Source: Bimuria novae-zelandiae CBS 107.79 (taxonomy: Eukaryota; Ascomycota; Dothideomycetes; Pleosporales; Didymosphaeriaceae). Taken from it: DNA of 64,000 nt. The stretch lies in NCBI GenBank assembly GCA_010015655.1, contig ML976666.1, positions 176,153 to 240,152 of the forward strand, read 5' to 3'. Shown here one piece after another: positions 45,997 through 60,134 of this stretch (the stretch's first letter is position 1; every line of letters starts with the position of its first letter). Below the pieces are notes generated by a model that saw only the letters and a program-made list of their open reading frames with translations, ran no database searches and had not been told where the DNA came from. Both the position numbers and the translations under genes were made by a program.

Positions 45997-46887
45997 GGTG
46001 GCGGGGGACCGATACGCGGGGAAATGGTTGAGATGAAGTATCTAGGTATTTTGTAGGTGGTTCCTGGTTTGCGTTAGTATACACGGCTGCTGATATAGAA
46101 GGAAAGGTGCTTACGGAGACGTGCGGCAAGGGGAGCTGCTGCGCTGTGGTGAAGGGCCGAGGTCGCGTCATGCGCCTGAATGACTGGAAGGCGTGGTGCA
46201 GCTTGCAGCTCGTAGCGTGCAGCGACGCGCGAGTGACGCAGACGGCGGCAGAACGGTCGCGTGGGGATTCGTATGCAAAGAGGCAATTGAGCACCCGCGG
46301 CCGAATTTTTGTTCCTTGACAGTGAAGAGCTCCGCCAGTGACGTTGGTGGTAGGGGCCGGTCTACGTTATCGGCACAGGGTCCGCGGATGAATCCGCGAC
46401 GCGCTCTTTTACAAGGATCGCAGACAAGACGCTGAGAAGAAAGGGTAAAGCAGCAGGGCCGCAATGTCTTTGTGCGGCTTTGTGGTTTGAGGCAGGCGCG
46501 ATTGTGGCCCAGACTCCCAGCCGTTTGCCCAGCACCGCGCGAGATGTTCGGTTCTACGCATTTCCACACGCTTCTGTATTGCACCATTCATGGGACGCCA
46601 GCTCATACAGGTCCCAGCTCATACAGGTCCCAGCTCATCCGATCTTAGATGGATGAGCCTTCCATGGTCGGGTGCAGGTAACGTGCTACTGTACAATATC
46701 AGCTGGAGGCTTGGAGCTCGTGCCTCTAAGCAGTTCTAACAGTTGAAGTAGAGAATGGAGCATTATGCCCAGTGTGCAAGAGCCTCGTGACCTGGAGAAC
46801 TGTACAATCTAGAAGCAAGCTAGAACTCCCAACGCCTATGCAAAAATCCACTGTCAACCGCTGTCTTGGAATACACCCGTGACTCAC
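45997..46887. other. Intergenic, with a short tandem repeat
   Basis: Contains the promoter of the RING gene and the 3' side of FIS1. A 16-bp unit (CCAGCTCATACAGGTC) is repeated 2.7 times at 46598-46640. No gene is recognised. Confidence 0.55.
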
Positions 46888-47454
<567 letters not shown>

Positions 47455-47758
47455 TACGCAGACAGATTATATGTTGCAGGTTTCCAAGCAATGTGTAGAG
47501 CACGGTGCGACGTTCCAAAAGGCTAGGCTCCAAGGATTGGATGTTGGGTGCGGGTGACTTTCAGTGGCCAGTGACGTACGCGAATGTGGCGCCGGGTGCA
47601 AAGCTCACGCGGTTGCCGGGCCACCCAAACACCACTTTGTCAACACCAAGCGCGGCATTGCGAAACTGACACTACAACACGACAGTAATACCCCAATCGC
47701 GGTCCATAACTACACAAACCAGAAAATCACCTGCGCGAGACGCATAACCACCGTTACA

Positions 47759-48398
47759 ATGCTTCTCGACGAAGATCCCGCCTCCGTGAGTCGTTCCCTC
47801 TCCACATTCACACTCCAGCTCACAATCGCACTAGCTCATCGCGCAATGCACATCCCACTTCAAACTGGACAGCGACCGCTCCTCGCTCCTCCGCATCTCA
47901 GACTCCCTCTCCACCCTATCCTCCTTCCGCCAACAGCACATCTCCTCGCTCCAGTCCACACTCACGCGCCTGAACCGCACCCACCAAACGCTCGCCTCGA
48001 ACCACAATCACACGCTCTCACAACACAACCCTACTACTCACGCATCTGAAATCCTGCGACTTGACACGGAGAAGTTCAAGATCGCAAAGCAGGCGAGCGA
48101 CTTAGAGATGGAAGGCGAGCGGCTAGAGGGCGAACTGAGCAGATTGGGCGGTGTTCTGAGTGATCTGGAAGCCGAGGGCGTGGAGGGTGGAGAGAGAGAG
48201 AAGGGACCTGAAGAAGACGCTACTGTGCTGAAGCTGAAGGTCTACCGCTCGCTGGGCATCGACGTCGAAGCCGATACCGCCGGCCAGTACAATAAGGCCG
48301 TCATCCGCAACGCCACGAAAGGCGACGTCCACGTCGTCAACATCGATCCCAAGTTCTCGCGCAACTTCTACACAAATTACTTCTGGAGGACTATGTAA
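47759..48398 (+). CDS. SPC24: Kinetochore protein Spc24
   Basis: Exons 47759-47785 and 47835-48398 give 196 residues. The first exon codes only MLLDEDPAS. A helical, coiled-coil first half (DSLSTLSSFRQQHISSLQSTL, then EKFKIAKQASDLEMEGERLEGEL) leads to the C-terminal globular domain (LKLKVYRSLGIDVEAD, KGDVHVVNIDPKFSRNFYTNYFW). That domain is characteristic of Spc24 and packs with Spc25 to bind Mis12 and CENP-T. Spc24 is one of four subunits of the Ndc80 complex, which joins kinetochores to microtubules. Length and intron position are ordinary. Confidence 0.9.
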
Positions 48399-50106
48399 TG
48401 TCTATGGCAATCACGAAGATGGACACGAAGAAATGTGGGCGTTTTGTTTGGAGCCTTTGAAGCGACGGAAACAATGGGCTGGATGTCGTCGTGCGTTTTT
48501 GTATACCCCAGTAGTTCGTCTTCACGCAATGAGAACATATGATAACTAAGTACCCTCGGAAGTACCAAAAGGCTTGCGCAGTCATGATTTTTTGGCAGGA
48601 AAGATTTTGTGACGAGTGGACACCCTCTTCGTCGCGCAAACGTCTACAAGGTGAGGTCACGACATCTGTAGCAACAATCATACTATGTGTAGACCTAAAA
48701 GCATTGTTAGCATTCATCTCGTAAAGGCGAATGTACGGAAAGCTCGTGATGAAGTGCTCATGAAAAAATGTAAGTGTTGCGTTTTTGATCCTCATCGAAG
48801 GGTCTCAGGGTTAAAAATGTATAATCATCGCGAAATGGGCGGGGTGAGAAGATTGCTTACCTTGATGACACCCAGTCCACCCGTTGACCTCTGGAAGCTG
48901 CAGTGACTGTTGACGAGCACCATGTCGATGGAAGAAGGCACTCCCCAGCCTGCAACGCCAGCAACAAAGCTTCGCTCGATGTCAGGCGAGCAGGCGAGCA
49001 GAAGGAAGAGGACAGTACCATCTCTTGCACAGAGCGCCGCGCGATTCACCAGGTCAACGAAGAGTTTGCATGCTGCGAACACATTTCTGAGTCGGCACGG
49101 CATGGACCAACATGTGATCTGCATAAAGTTGTGGAGCTGCGGCTGCAACTCACGAGGTTGCACCAAGCACGCGAATTTTTACCGTCGCTGCGGGCGGGTA
49201 TGCAGGGACGCTCGTTCCGGCAGCCGCTGCAGTGCCAGTTGGCAGTGCCCGGCCATTTGTCAGGCACGGCCCAGACTCTTTCACAATTCCATTGATGTGT
49301 TGGTTCTCTCGACGTAGCGGTTGTGATGGAGGGTCGGCAATGGAAAATGGCGTGGTGGGGAGTTACTTGCTGGTGCGCGAGGCTGCCATTATGATTGAGG
49401 GCAGACCCCGGATGGTGCGAATCCACTGTATTGACCGCTTCTTCAGCGTCCGTGGGCCATCTTTTCCAGTCGCCAATCTGCACAGACATTGCGGGCCCGA
49501 CAACGCATCACTCCCCCCGGCTCGTCCAGAGCATGGATTCTCGCCGTTCACATCTTGCCGCCAGCGCAACGGGGCGCGAAGAGAGCGCCCGTAGAGCATG
49601 CCATCCATGGGGACGTGGCCGGCTTCGAGATGGGCGGCTGCGTGTGAGAGGCTGCCTAGACACTTCGGGACGAAACATCCAAGCAAGAGCTCGAGTTTCT
49701 GTAGCAGTGAGAGCCTGAGGAACCAGTCCGCATAACGACTCACATGTAACCGTGCTAGCTCCTATGTCAACGAGCTGTTCATGCTGTCACCACCAGAAAC
49801 TCTGCAACGTCCGCCACTCTGCTCTTAATCAAAGTGTATCCGCTGTACGCAGACCGCCTTACCCATTGCTGTCACGAGCACCTGCATTGTCCGACCTTTT
49901 ACTCTTCCGCTCGTCGGAGCTGTGCCACGTCAAAGCTCTTGATTGGCACCCCGGCGCATCGCTCTGGCTGCACGTACATGGCGTTTATGCCCCGTACATA
50001 AAGGCCAATACCTACGCTGTGCTCGCGCTCCCGCTTTAGGAGATCAGGAAAGAAAATTTGATACGCTAGCAGTGCAGTTGCTATCAGTGCAGAGCTGCAA
50101 ATCATC
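48399..50106. other. 1.7-kb intergenic region
   Basis: Overlapping frames on both strands at 48900-49740 (up to 147 codons) have no domain and Cys/Arg/Trp-rich random composition. No gene is recognised. The last 250 bases are CT-rich, probably the promoter and leader of the coiled-coil gene. Confidence 0.45.
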
Positions 50107-53100
50107 ATGCCTAGCTTTGGCAGGAGCCGATCGAGCTACGAGTAAGTTGCAATCTCTCTCGTGCCATAGTTTTTTTCTATACTTGCACGCAACGTCAACC
50201 GCACCTATACCCTATATCCTTTACACCACCGTTTGCTCCGGTAAGCACGAGTGCATCTGCCTAACGGCTTGTTGCATTTTCAACCTCGGCAGCCAATTGC
50301 TGCGCACCTTCTCAAACCAGCACCTGCCCGCCAACTGGCGGTGTAGTGTTGTCGTTTGTTTACCAACGCCCCCCAACCTCAAGCTCCGACTCGACTGACC
50401 ACCCACCCCACCTATAGTGTCTCCAACAAGGAGCAAAAGCAGATCCTCGCCGACCTTAACGCGGGTTCTCAGAAGTTTGGCCGCAAACTTCTCTCCCGCC
50501 AACCCAGCAACCGCCGGGACAGGAGCGACGAGACCATCACACCTGTGACGGTCCTTCCTGAGCAGCAACAGGAAGAACGCAGAGGACGCAAGTCCACCAA
50601 TTCGACCCGTCCGAAGCTGCCCAAGCGTACGAGCAGCATGAGGAGGGCATATAACTACTTTTTCGGCGGCGTCGCCCCACAGCAGCCGCCTTCGCCAACG
50701 TCGCCAGTTGTCACAGAGGCACATGCGGAAGCTGTGAAGAGCCCCGCGGGCGATAGCCAGGCTGCTCGGGATGCTGGCGTCGACACGCCACCGCAAACAC
50801 CCGCCCGGGAAGCTTCACAGGCGACCGAGGCAAGCGACGCAGAAGCTAGTAAGTAGACTTCAACAATACATTGTTGCCTCCAGTTCCGCTACTAACACAA
50901 CTTCCGCAGCCCCCGATCCCCCCTCGCCCAGCGCCGACGATCCGCTCGACGTCCAGGTAGACAAACTGCACAAGAAGCTCAGTAAGGCCAAGGCCGACCT
51001 TGCAGAGGCACACTCGACCGTCAAGCGCCAGGACGACGCTATCGCCGGCCTCGAAGAGGACTACAAGCAGCGGGAACGAGGCTTCGAGGAGCGCGAATCC
51101 ACGCTTCAGCAAGACAAGAAGGACTTGGAGGAGCACATGGTGAGCATCGTTGTGCAACAAGTCCGGGAGGCGAAGGCGAAGGAGCGCCACACTGTCGTTG
51201 AAGAGTGTGAGCAGGAATTTGCTGAGAAGCTCAAGGAGCGTGATGCCCGCGAGGCGGAGCTCAAGGAGCAGATCCGTGAGCTGCAGGAGCGTGTCAAGGC
51301 TCTCGAGGATGAGATTGCGAGCTTAAACTCGCAGAAGGGCGAGACGATACCCAAGGCGCAGTTGGAGGAGAAGGACAACGAGATTGCCGCGCTCTCTGCA
51401 GACAAGACCACTGCGGAAGAGTCTCTCGCCAAGGTATGTTGCAGATCTTTTTTTACATTGAATACATGGGCTGACTCTCTCATTAGGCCAACTCTGAGCT
51501 CGAGCAACTCCGTGCCGCGAATGCTAGCCTCGAACAGGAGAAGAGCACTCTTGTTCCCAAGAGCGAGGTTGACAGCAAGGACGAGCAGATCGCCAAGCTG
51601 ACTTCCGAGAAGGAAGCAGCGAGCGCTGCCTGGAACGAAGAGAAGGGCTCGCTGGTTCCGAAGACCGAATTGGATGCTAAAGACGAGATCATTGCCCAGT
51701 TGAAGTCGGAAGGAGCCACATGGGAGTCTGAGAAGGGGTCTCTCGTACCCAAGGCTGATATCGAGGCTAAAGAAGCTATCATTGCTACACTCACAACAGA
51801 AAAGAACGAAGCCGTTGAGTCTCTGAATAAGGCGAAGGAAGCGCTTGAAAGCCAGCTATCTACGCTACAACAGGAGCTCGATGCTGAGAAGGCGAACCAC
51901 GGAGAGACCACTGGCAAACTCTCTTCCAAAGACCAGGAGTTCAGCAAGTTGCAGGAGGAGCACGATGCCCGTGGTGCCGAGAGCGAGGCACACAAGTCTC
52001 GCATTGCAGAGCTCGAAGCTGTAAGTCCTTCTTCTCCATGACACTCGATACCCAAAGTCTGGCACTCATCACTTAATTTTCATTTGTGCTAATCAAATCA
52101 TCGACAGTCCATTGCTTCGCTCGAGGCTGCCAAGGGTGACGTCTCCGGCGAGTTCGCTCAGTTGCAAAAGACTGTTGCTGAGAAAGAGGAGGCTCTCTCA
52201 TCGAAGCTCGCGGAACTGGAGGCAGCTCAGAAAGAAGCCGCTGACAAGACCAAAGAGCTCGCCAGCGCCACGGAGGCACATGAGACCACTCGCACCGAGC
52301 TTCAAGCGCAACAGGCACGTGTTACCGAGCTCGAGGAGCAACTGAATGAGTTGGAAGCGGCCAAGAAGGATGCCGCGGACAAAGCTCAGGAGCTCTCGAG
52401 CGCCAAGGAGGCCCACGATGCAACCCGCAATGAGCTTCATACTCACCAGACCCGCGTTTCCGAATTGGAGGAACAACTGAAGACGTCTGAGTTGTCCAAG
52501 GGCGACGCAGAAGAGCTGGCTGCCAAGATCTCTGCGCTGGACGCCGATAAGGAAAGCTTGGCCAAGGCAAAGGCTGATTTGGAGAGCAAGATCACTGCCT
52601 TGGAAGCTGACAACGCCGCTGCTGTCTCGAAGGCTGAAGAATTGGAGAAGAAGCTTAGTGAGGCCGAGGAGAAGGCTACTGCCGCCGAGTCCCAATTCCA
52701 ATCGGCCCGCACGGAAGCAGACGGAGCCACGAGCCAGATTGAGACCTTGACCGCTCAAGTCAACGATCTGCAAGTGTCTGCCGCCAAGAAAGATGAGGAG
52801 CTTTCCGCCGCTCGATCTGAGGTTGAGTCGAAGCAGGCCGAGTTGTCTGCTGCCGAAGCAGCGCGGGGTGATGCGGAGGGTCTTTCTGCGAAGATCAAGG
52901 AGTTGGAGCAGTCTCTGTCTGCGGCACAGTCTGATGCTGAGTCCAAGCAGAGTCAACTCTCTGAGCTGGAGACATCACTCAAGTCCTCTACCGACGAAGT
53001 GGAGTCGCTCAAGAAGGATATGGCTGCTAAGGAAGAGTCTCTGAAGGTGGAATTGAAGCAGAGCCAGGACGCCCTGTCTGCGAAGGACAACGAGATCGAA

Positions 53101-55054
53101 GCAGTCCGTGCCGAATTGATAAAGGCTCAGGAGTCAGGTGCTAAGACTGACGAGCTTTCTGAGCAATTGGCTGCCAAGTCGAAGGAGATTGAGAGTCTAC
53201 AGGCTCAAATCGAGGAGAGGTCAGCTGCTGCAAAGTCGTCCGAGGATAGTCATGCTCAATTGAGCACTCAGCTTACGTCTTTGCAAGCTCAACTGGATGA
53301 GGCCAATGGCGCGCACGAGACCACCAAGCAAGGCCACCAGGAGGCTTTGGCGGCACTCGAGAAGGATTTGGCTTCCGCCAAGGAACAAGCCGGTGCTGTC
53401 GATGGTCTCAAGTCCCACCTTGACGAGGCGACTGCTGCACACGAGGCCACAAAGGATCAACTGACTGCCGCTCAAGAGGAGTCCACCGGTCACCAGACCA
53501 AGTTGAAGGATTTGGAGCAGCAATTGGAATCTGCCAAGGCCAGCGAGGCAAAGGTTGCAGAATTGGAAGCGCAGATCAAGGATCTCCAGGCTGTTGAGGT
53601 ATGTGCATCTTGTTGTGTTGCTATTGAATACATTCCTGACGATCATCTATAGGCCGCGAAGACCGAGCTCGAGGAGAAGCTGAAGAGCGCCACTGAGAGC
53701 AGCGAGAAGGCTATCGCTGACCTGAACGTCGCCCAGTCTGAGCGCGATGAACTTTCCAACAAGCTGAAGGCTGCGACTGAGGGCTCTGACAAGACCGCTG
53801 AGGAGGTGAAGGCATTGCAAGAGAAATTGGACGCTGCCACCAGCGCTGCTACTGTAAGTTTTCCCTATGTCAAGACTGCTTTGGGCACTACGCGACCCTG
53901 TCACACTTCGACGTAACAATCTTCACATTTGGTTCACGTGCTGACTCCATGATTAGGCTCATGAAGAGAAGCTGAGCTCGCTCGAGAGCACGATCAAGGA
54001 ACTTCAGGACAAACTCGCCAGCTCCGAGACCGATGCAAAGGAAGCAGTCACGAAGGCTGGTGAAGAGGCTGATGCGCTGAAGAAGACCAACGCCGAGCTC
54101 CAAGAAAAACTTTCCACTGCTACGGAAACATCTAGCTCGAATGACTCAAAGTTGGCAGAGCTCGAGAAGCAAGTGGGCACTTTGACCACCGACCTCGAGG
54201 CCGCACGGAAGTCTGTGGAAGACGCCACATCGGCCCAGACTAGCGCCACCGGCGAGCTGGAAGAGCTCAAGAAGACCCACGAGTCGTTGAAAGAGAAGGG
54301 GAAGACAGTCGCTGAATTGGAGGCGAGCCTTGCCATGTTGAAGGAGGAGTCCTCATCGTCTGGTCAGGCCAAAGTAGATGTCGAGAAAGCATTGGCTGAG
54401 AGCAAGGCCTCGATCGAGGAGCTTGGCAAGAAGAGCGACGAGGCTGAGAAGCGCGCTGAGGATGCTTTGGCTTCTGTCAAGGAGGCGGAGAACAAGGCCA
54501 ACATCGCTGAGGAGCAGCTGCAGAAAGCAATTCAGGAGAAAGAGGAGCTCCAGGCCAAGTTAGACGCTGCGTTGAAGGCGGCTAGCGAGGCCCCCAAGCA
54601 GGCTGAGGCTGCTCCTGCGACCGAAGATGCGGCTCCTACAGCCACCGAGGATGCACTCAAGGTGAACGGCGAATCTACACCAGCCGCGCCCGAGGAGGCT
54701 CCGAAAGAGGCCGACCCTGTTGCTCCTGCTGCCAATGTCCCCGCTGCCACCGAGGAGCTTAAGGAAGCCCCCGCAGAGGAGGCTGCCCCCGCTACCGCCG
54801 ATGAGCCCAAGGTGGAAGCCCCCGCTACCACCGAAGGCGAGACCAAGGAGAACGGTGATGCTGCTCCTGCCGCTAGCGAGGAGGCATCGAAAGATTCCGA
54901 AGAAGGCTCCCCCGCTTCCCCGGCCGCGAACGACGGCGCAGATGACTCCGTCCCTGCCACGCCCATCACCGAAGACACCCCCGAGGCCGAAGCCGGTGCA
55001 TCACCCAAGACGCCTTCGAAGAAGAACAAGAAGAAGAAGGGCAAGAAGAACTAG
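50107..55054 (+). CDS. Large coiled-coil protein with a Lys-rich C-terminus
   Basis: Seven exons: 50107-50141, 50418-50848, 50910-51433, 51487-52020, 52108-53598, 53653-53853 and 53957-55054; 1437 residues. After a basic N-terminus (MPSFGRSRSSYDVSNKEQKQ) and a disordered segment, coiled coil runs from about residue 170 to 1290, Glu/Lys/Ala/Leu-rich with heptads (for example ELREQ-type KEQIRELQERVKALEDEIA). Around residues 315-445 a unit of about 30-35 residues with EKGSLVPKTELDAKDEIIAQL recurs four times. The tail is Pro/Ala/Glu-rich and ends SKKNKKKKGKKN. Proteins of this build act as filaments, tethers or motor-like rods; I cannot assign this one. The first intron is 276 bases, so exon 1 is the least certain part. 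Confidence 0.82.
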
Positions 55055-56951
55055 TCGTTCGACTTTTTGCCAACGTTCTGAACACGTTCCGATGTGTCGA
55101 GTGTGAGAGTTTGCTCCGCAGAACGATTGTTTTCCTACGCCAGATTGTACCACAGACTGTATTGTGCTTTTGCGATGTTGTTGGTTTTTCTTTCGGATCG
55201 TAATGAGCTTGCGGCATTATACCCCCCTCCACGCGTTTTGGTGGTTACGAGTGGCATGCGATGATGACGCGTCGCGGTGGGTGCGCTTTGTTTGTTCGGT
55301 GAAGCGAGAATAAAATTGTTGGAATGAGTCGTTATGAGGGATGTGATGGGATACGAGTTATTGATATGATTCGATGATGCGATGGTTGTATTCAATGAAA
55401 CAGTTTCGTGAATTTGTTTATTTTTGTTTTTGTGATTCGTGTTTGTGTGCGCAGTGTGGGGGTGAGAGCTTTACAGTGGGAATGACTTGGGCTTGCTGGG
55501 CTCGGTAACGGGAGGGTGGAATATAGGGAGGGTGGGATGGATGGTGGTGAGAGGTATAGTTGCACCACACGGACATGTTTACACGGGTTCGAAAGCCCCG
55601 CGGAGGAGTGCTTTTTGGGCGCATCCGAGGCTCCGACGCTGTGGTATGAAGGTCCGCTGCCTTGCAATGGAAAGAGAATATGTGAAGGATTTCGCAGCTA
55701 TGCCACCTCACTGCAGTGTTTTACTTCGTGACACCGCGCGGTTTTTAGCTATCATAGAGTTCTACAGTGTTGAGTTACTTCACGCCGGGCCTGGGAAGCC
55801 AGGATAGCGAGCGGAGAAAAGAGGGCATGGCGAGGGGGATGGAGTTTGAGGGTGGAGTTGGAAAGGGTTACGTACATATGTAGGATCTGGAGTTCGCTCT
55901 GGACGGTTGGCAGTGCGAGGACGGCTTGAAAGAGGAGGTGCTCAAACGTGGATTGTGATGTGATCTTGAATCGGTTTCAGCGCATAGGTACGGATTTTTA
56001 TTTACGCTTTGCTGAGCATGGAATCGTTGGGTTAGGGTGAATTATGTAGGTAATCGTGCGAGTCTTCCTCCTCGCACTTGCAGTCGCGTTATCTTCAACT
56101 GCGTATTCTCAGGCTAATAGAATGGTGTTTTGTAGAGGTGGTTACGCAGCAGCCTCCCATAGCCTTCTTCTTTACGCGTAGTGGGACAAGTTCAGGTACT
56201 GTGCGCGTTATCAAAATAGTGCGCTTCGTTAATGCTAGGAAAAAGCAATAATTCTGCGTTAAACGACGAGCGTATGCTTGGTGTAGAGGGCTTCTTGCTT
56301 AGCATTACGCTCGAGCAGTGTTCAAAACGCAAGGTGTACTGAACGAAAGAACGAGTGGTGTGAGCGGATACAGCCTTCCGGGCCGTGCAACGGGACGGGC
56401 GGTTATGTAGCGACGTTATAGACGGTCTTCGAGGCTTGCTCGCTTATGGCAAGGCGCAAATGCATGTCGTGGGGGCCATTACCCTATTCAGCGAATTACA
56501 ACCTAAGGAGTGTACCTCTACTCTGACTCGCGTGCGCCGCTTTGCCGGCTGTTAAATACTGAAACCAGGGGGAAAGAGGCGAATTCACGCTCATGTAGAT
56601 CGACCACATGGCACATGCGGAGATTAATCAAACCGAATAAGGAGCTACTACCCGTGCAAAAATCTCAGAAGTTTTTGTTGCGTGGCTGCACGCCTTTCTC
56701 CCCCCCCCTTCGAGGATTCATCAGTGTAATAACTGGCTCTAGGCGTGGGACAAACTAATGCGTTGTGGGCTGTCCACAGAGTTAGGTTTTGCGCCATTCT
56801 TCGATCTCGTTCCCCTCAACACCTGACATCGTGTCATCGTATCACGCCTACGACGCTGCGGCTTTGCGCAGATTTGTACCTCGATCTTGGAGGCCTAAAC
56901 GAGTGCACAGAACTTGCGCTTCTGTACGACCCATACCCTCGTTTTGCGGTC
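55055..56951. other. 1.9-kb intergenic region
   Basis: T- and G-rich sequence directly after the coiled-coil gene, then mixed composition. No gene is recognised; frames are short and unconvincing. It includes the promoter of the kelch gene. Confidence 0.45.
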
Positions 56952-58997
56952 ATGAGGCTTTTCAAATGCCAAACGGAGGTTCTGCTTATCATTGCGGTTG
57001 CATTATTCCTGTCCCAAGCTGTTGTGGGTTATGGGCCAGTGCCCCCAACGGAGGCAGATCCACGGAAGGAATGCAGTAGGCGTGACGTTCAAGGTTAGTC
57101 GACCATCATGAAATTTCTTTCGCACGATACTAATCTTACACGACTAGTCTTTGAGAGCGATAATAAAGTATACACATATGGTAAGCGCATTTCTGAAGGT
57201 CTCACCCTCACGAAACGGCGGCTGATCGCAGTGCTTTGTATAGGTGGCAAGTCGTGGATGAATAACGACTCAGATGTACGCAATTTCCAGAAGAGATTTT
57301 GGATCCTGTAAACTGATTTTGTGGTAGTCTAGGGTCACTAGTCAGTCCCGCAAGATCGCAATTTCCTCACTTGATCCTCATAGTTCACAGACCACTACCT
57401 GCGTATTTTCGACTTCACCACTGCCAGGGATTTGAACGATAGCTCCATCCTTACCATCAAAGACATACCGGGAAATATCACCATCGCCCAATACGGCGCT
57501 TTTTGGGTCGATTCCAAGCGCGTCTACACGGTTGGAGGGGACGTCAATTTCGAAGGCTGGCTCGCTCGCGATGGCAACATATATCGTACAAACTTCACCG
57601 CAGACGCGACAGGCCGAACAATATCCTCGTACAACCTGGAGACTGAAGAGTGGGCCATCGAGACGGCTATACAGCCTAGTGACGGCGCGTCTGTTCAAGG
57701 CTCGTTCTGCTGCGGCTCTTTTGCCTACAACGCGCCAGCACGGAAGGCGTACATGTATTCCGGGCTGACAGGTAACCCGGAGGACAACTATGACCCTTTC
57801 AGCTCGCCCATATTTACAAATGCTGAGAGTGGAGCGGATTTCAGCGACAGCAGCAATCTTTTGACGTTCAACGCGAACACTTTCACGTGGAACAATGTCA
57901 GTCTGGATGAAAAGACAATCACCTCAGGGAGCACCGCAACTGTAGGCGGACAATTTGCCTTTCTGCCATCAACAAAATCCGCGGACGGAGGAGTCGGGGT
58001 ACTCATCGGGGGCCGGCGGCGACAAAGCATTGTGGGTAACACATGGGGCGAAATGGAATCCATGCGTGAGGTCCTTGTTTTCGATGCCGCAACTGGCGAC
58101 TGGTACCGGCAGCCTACTACGGCAGACGACGACAACTATCCCAACGGCCGCTGGACATTCTGTATGGTCGCTGCCAGTGCTCCCGACAATAGCAGCCACA
58201 ATATTTACATGTATGGAGGCGAATTCGAGGGCGAAGTGACTTCTGAACCACGATCGGACATGTGGATTCTCACGGTGCCCGCCTTCCACTGGCTACGGGT
58301 CAATGTCGATTCACAGCCTCGAAAGGCACACAGCTGTACGACCGTTGGCCAGCGGTACATGTTATCCTACGGCGGGACAAGGGCGGGTGGCCAATCTGGG
58401 GATGCCCTGCCTACTTGCGACGATGAGAATCATGGACTACAGCTTTTCGATTTGTCCAAATTATCCTGGACAACGCGGTATGGCGGGCCTCCAACTGCGG
58501 GTAAGAGCTCATACACGGTTCCCAAAATTGTGTTTGACGCCATCGGCGGCAACGAACAGGGAAAAGCCACAAAAACGGCCCCGAGCGCAGGATTCGCAGC
58601 CACCGGATTGGCGGCTCTGTTTGGAGATTTCCCTGCAAGTTCTACGGCAACAACGCCTGCGGCTTCGGAATCCTCAGAGACTTCCCCGGAGAACTCGCAG
58701 ACCTCGGATCCGGACCCACCCAAAAAGTCAGACGTGGGCGCTATTGCTGGGGGCGTGCTCGGTGGTCTCGCCGGTATGGCGCTTGTCCTCACAGGCGTTT
58801 TGCTTTTACTTCGACGCAAACGTCAACAGGACCAGGTGGGCAAAGAGGACTCACCATCGTACGAATTGCATAACGAACAAACCCCGGGTGAACTCCCTGA
58901 TAAGTGGGTGGCACATCAAATATATGGTTCGCAGGAATGTCTGGCACACGAGCTGCCTGCGTTGCCACAGGAGCTGCCTGCGACCCGGAACGGGTGA
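56952..58997 (+). CDS. Secreted kelch-repeat protein with a transmembrane anchor
   Basis: Exons 56952-57093, 57148-57180, 57244-57275 and 57384-58997 give 606 residues. The tiny exons 2 and 3 (33 and 32 bases) complete the first kelch blade (VYTYGGKSWMN), which supports them. The signal peptide is MRLFKCQTEVLLIIAVALFLSQAVVG. Further blades carry the Gly-Gly and Tyr/Trp pattern: RVYTVGGDV, GVGVLIGGRRR, NIYMYGGEFEG, YMLSYGGTRAGG. A Ser/Thr/Pro stalk leads to one membrane helix (GAIAGGVLGGLAGMALVLTGVLLLL) and a basic stop (RRKRQQ) with a cytosolic tail. Related fungal proteins are annotated as kelch-repeat or cell-wall-anchored proteins; their ligands are unknown. Confidence 0.82.
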
Positions 58998-60134
58998 GAT
59001 GGTGGTCGAAACAGTGTTCTTGCGGTCACACGCTTCGTCTGGATGCGGCGGCATGTCAGACAACTTGCAAGGTTGGATGGAAGAGGTAGATACGACAATA
59101 AAAGACACCCTGAGATTAATTAGATAATAGAAACGCTCAATCCTTTAACGCCATGATGTGCTCAAGCTCCTCATTGGCACTAAAGATTGCAGTGAAAGAC
59201 GGTCTTGACGGGGTTGCGGCCAATCAGTCCGAGCGAGACGGGATACGGGCGCGGGCACGGCTGTGTTATGAGCGCACCGTATGCAAGGCCGGGCAGATAA
59301 ACCAGCACGTCAAGGACAGAGTGAATCGAACGTACTATGTCAGCTGTACTCCACCAACACTGCAATCGCTAGCGCCGCAGGAGAGGCATACATGTGAAGC
59401 CTTATATACGGCTTACTCAACGTTACATAAGGCCGTAGGGTTTGCCACGTCTGAGGTACAAGAAGGTTAATTTGTTTGCCCTTAAGCGTGGTGAAAAAGA
59501 TGCCCTTGTTAGCAGTTACAAACGTACTATAAGACTTGTAAGTTCGTTCCCGGGGACACGGGGGGTATGACTTCACAAACAAATTGATTAGTAGTCGAGC
59601 CCGGGGCTTTTCTAATAAGAAATCAAGCTCCTTTGCGCTTATTCATGAGCAAGAAATACTTATAAATCTCCACTCAGTTGCGCACGTAATTTATCGAAGT
59701 GTCGAGACGCTACCGAGTGAGGCTGATCAAGTTATAGCACTGCGAAATTGATCTTGAAATTGATAACTTAATCACAGCCCATTCTTTCACGTATATCGAC
59801 AAGAGACAATCATTACTCGATACGGATTTTGCGAATTTAATCCCTATCTACAAACATGCGTGATCATCATTGTAGGCCGTCGTAGCGTGTCATGAGCCGC
59901 GTGGGGACCTCCGCGACATCCATGCGCTTCAGCAAAACCAAGGCTGGTCCGAAGGACAGCACTTGATCTTATTATGCTTCGGTGTTTTGGCTATGCCAAA
60001 TTGCCCACGACCAGAGTCGAACCTGGCGATTTTGTCCGCCCACCGGCAATTACCATTGAAGAGAAAGCAAAGAGTGTTTGGCCCAATTTTGTACGATTGC
60101 GGCTCCGTGAATCCAAAGTTGGGCGGTGTTGCAA
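58998..60134. other. Convergent intergenic region
   Basis: No gene is recognised; 59540-59900 is AT-richer than its surroundings. A tRNA-like T-arm near 60013-60030 was examined and rejected. Confidence 0.5.

Noticed and set aside
60000..60085. tRNA-like signals on the minus strand: a D-arm-like CAATGGTAATTG and a T-arm-like CCAGGTTCGACTCTGG
   Set aside because: No 5' sequence pairs with the putative acceptor strand CGTGGGCA, the anticodon stem does not form, and the spacing is short.
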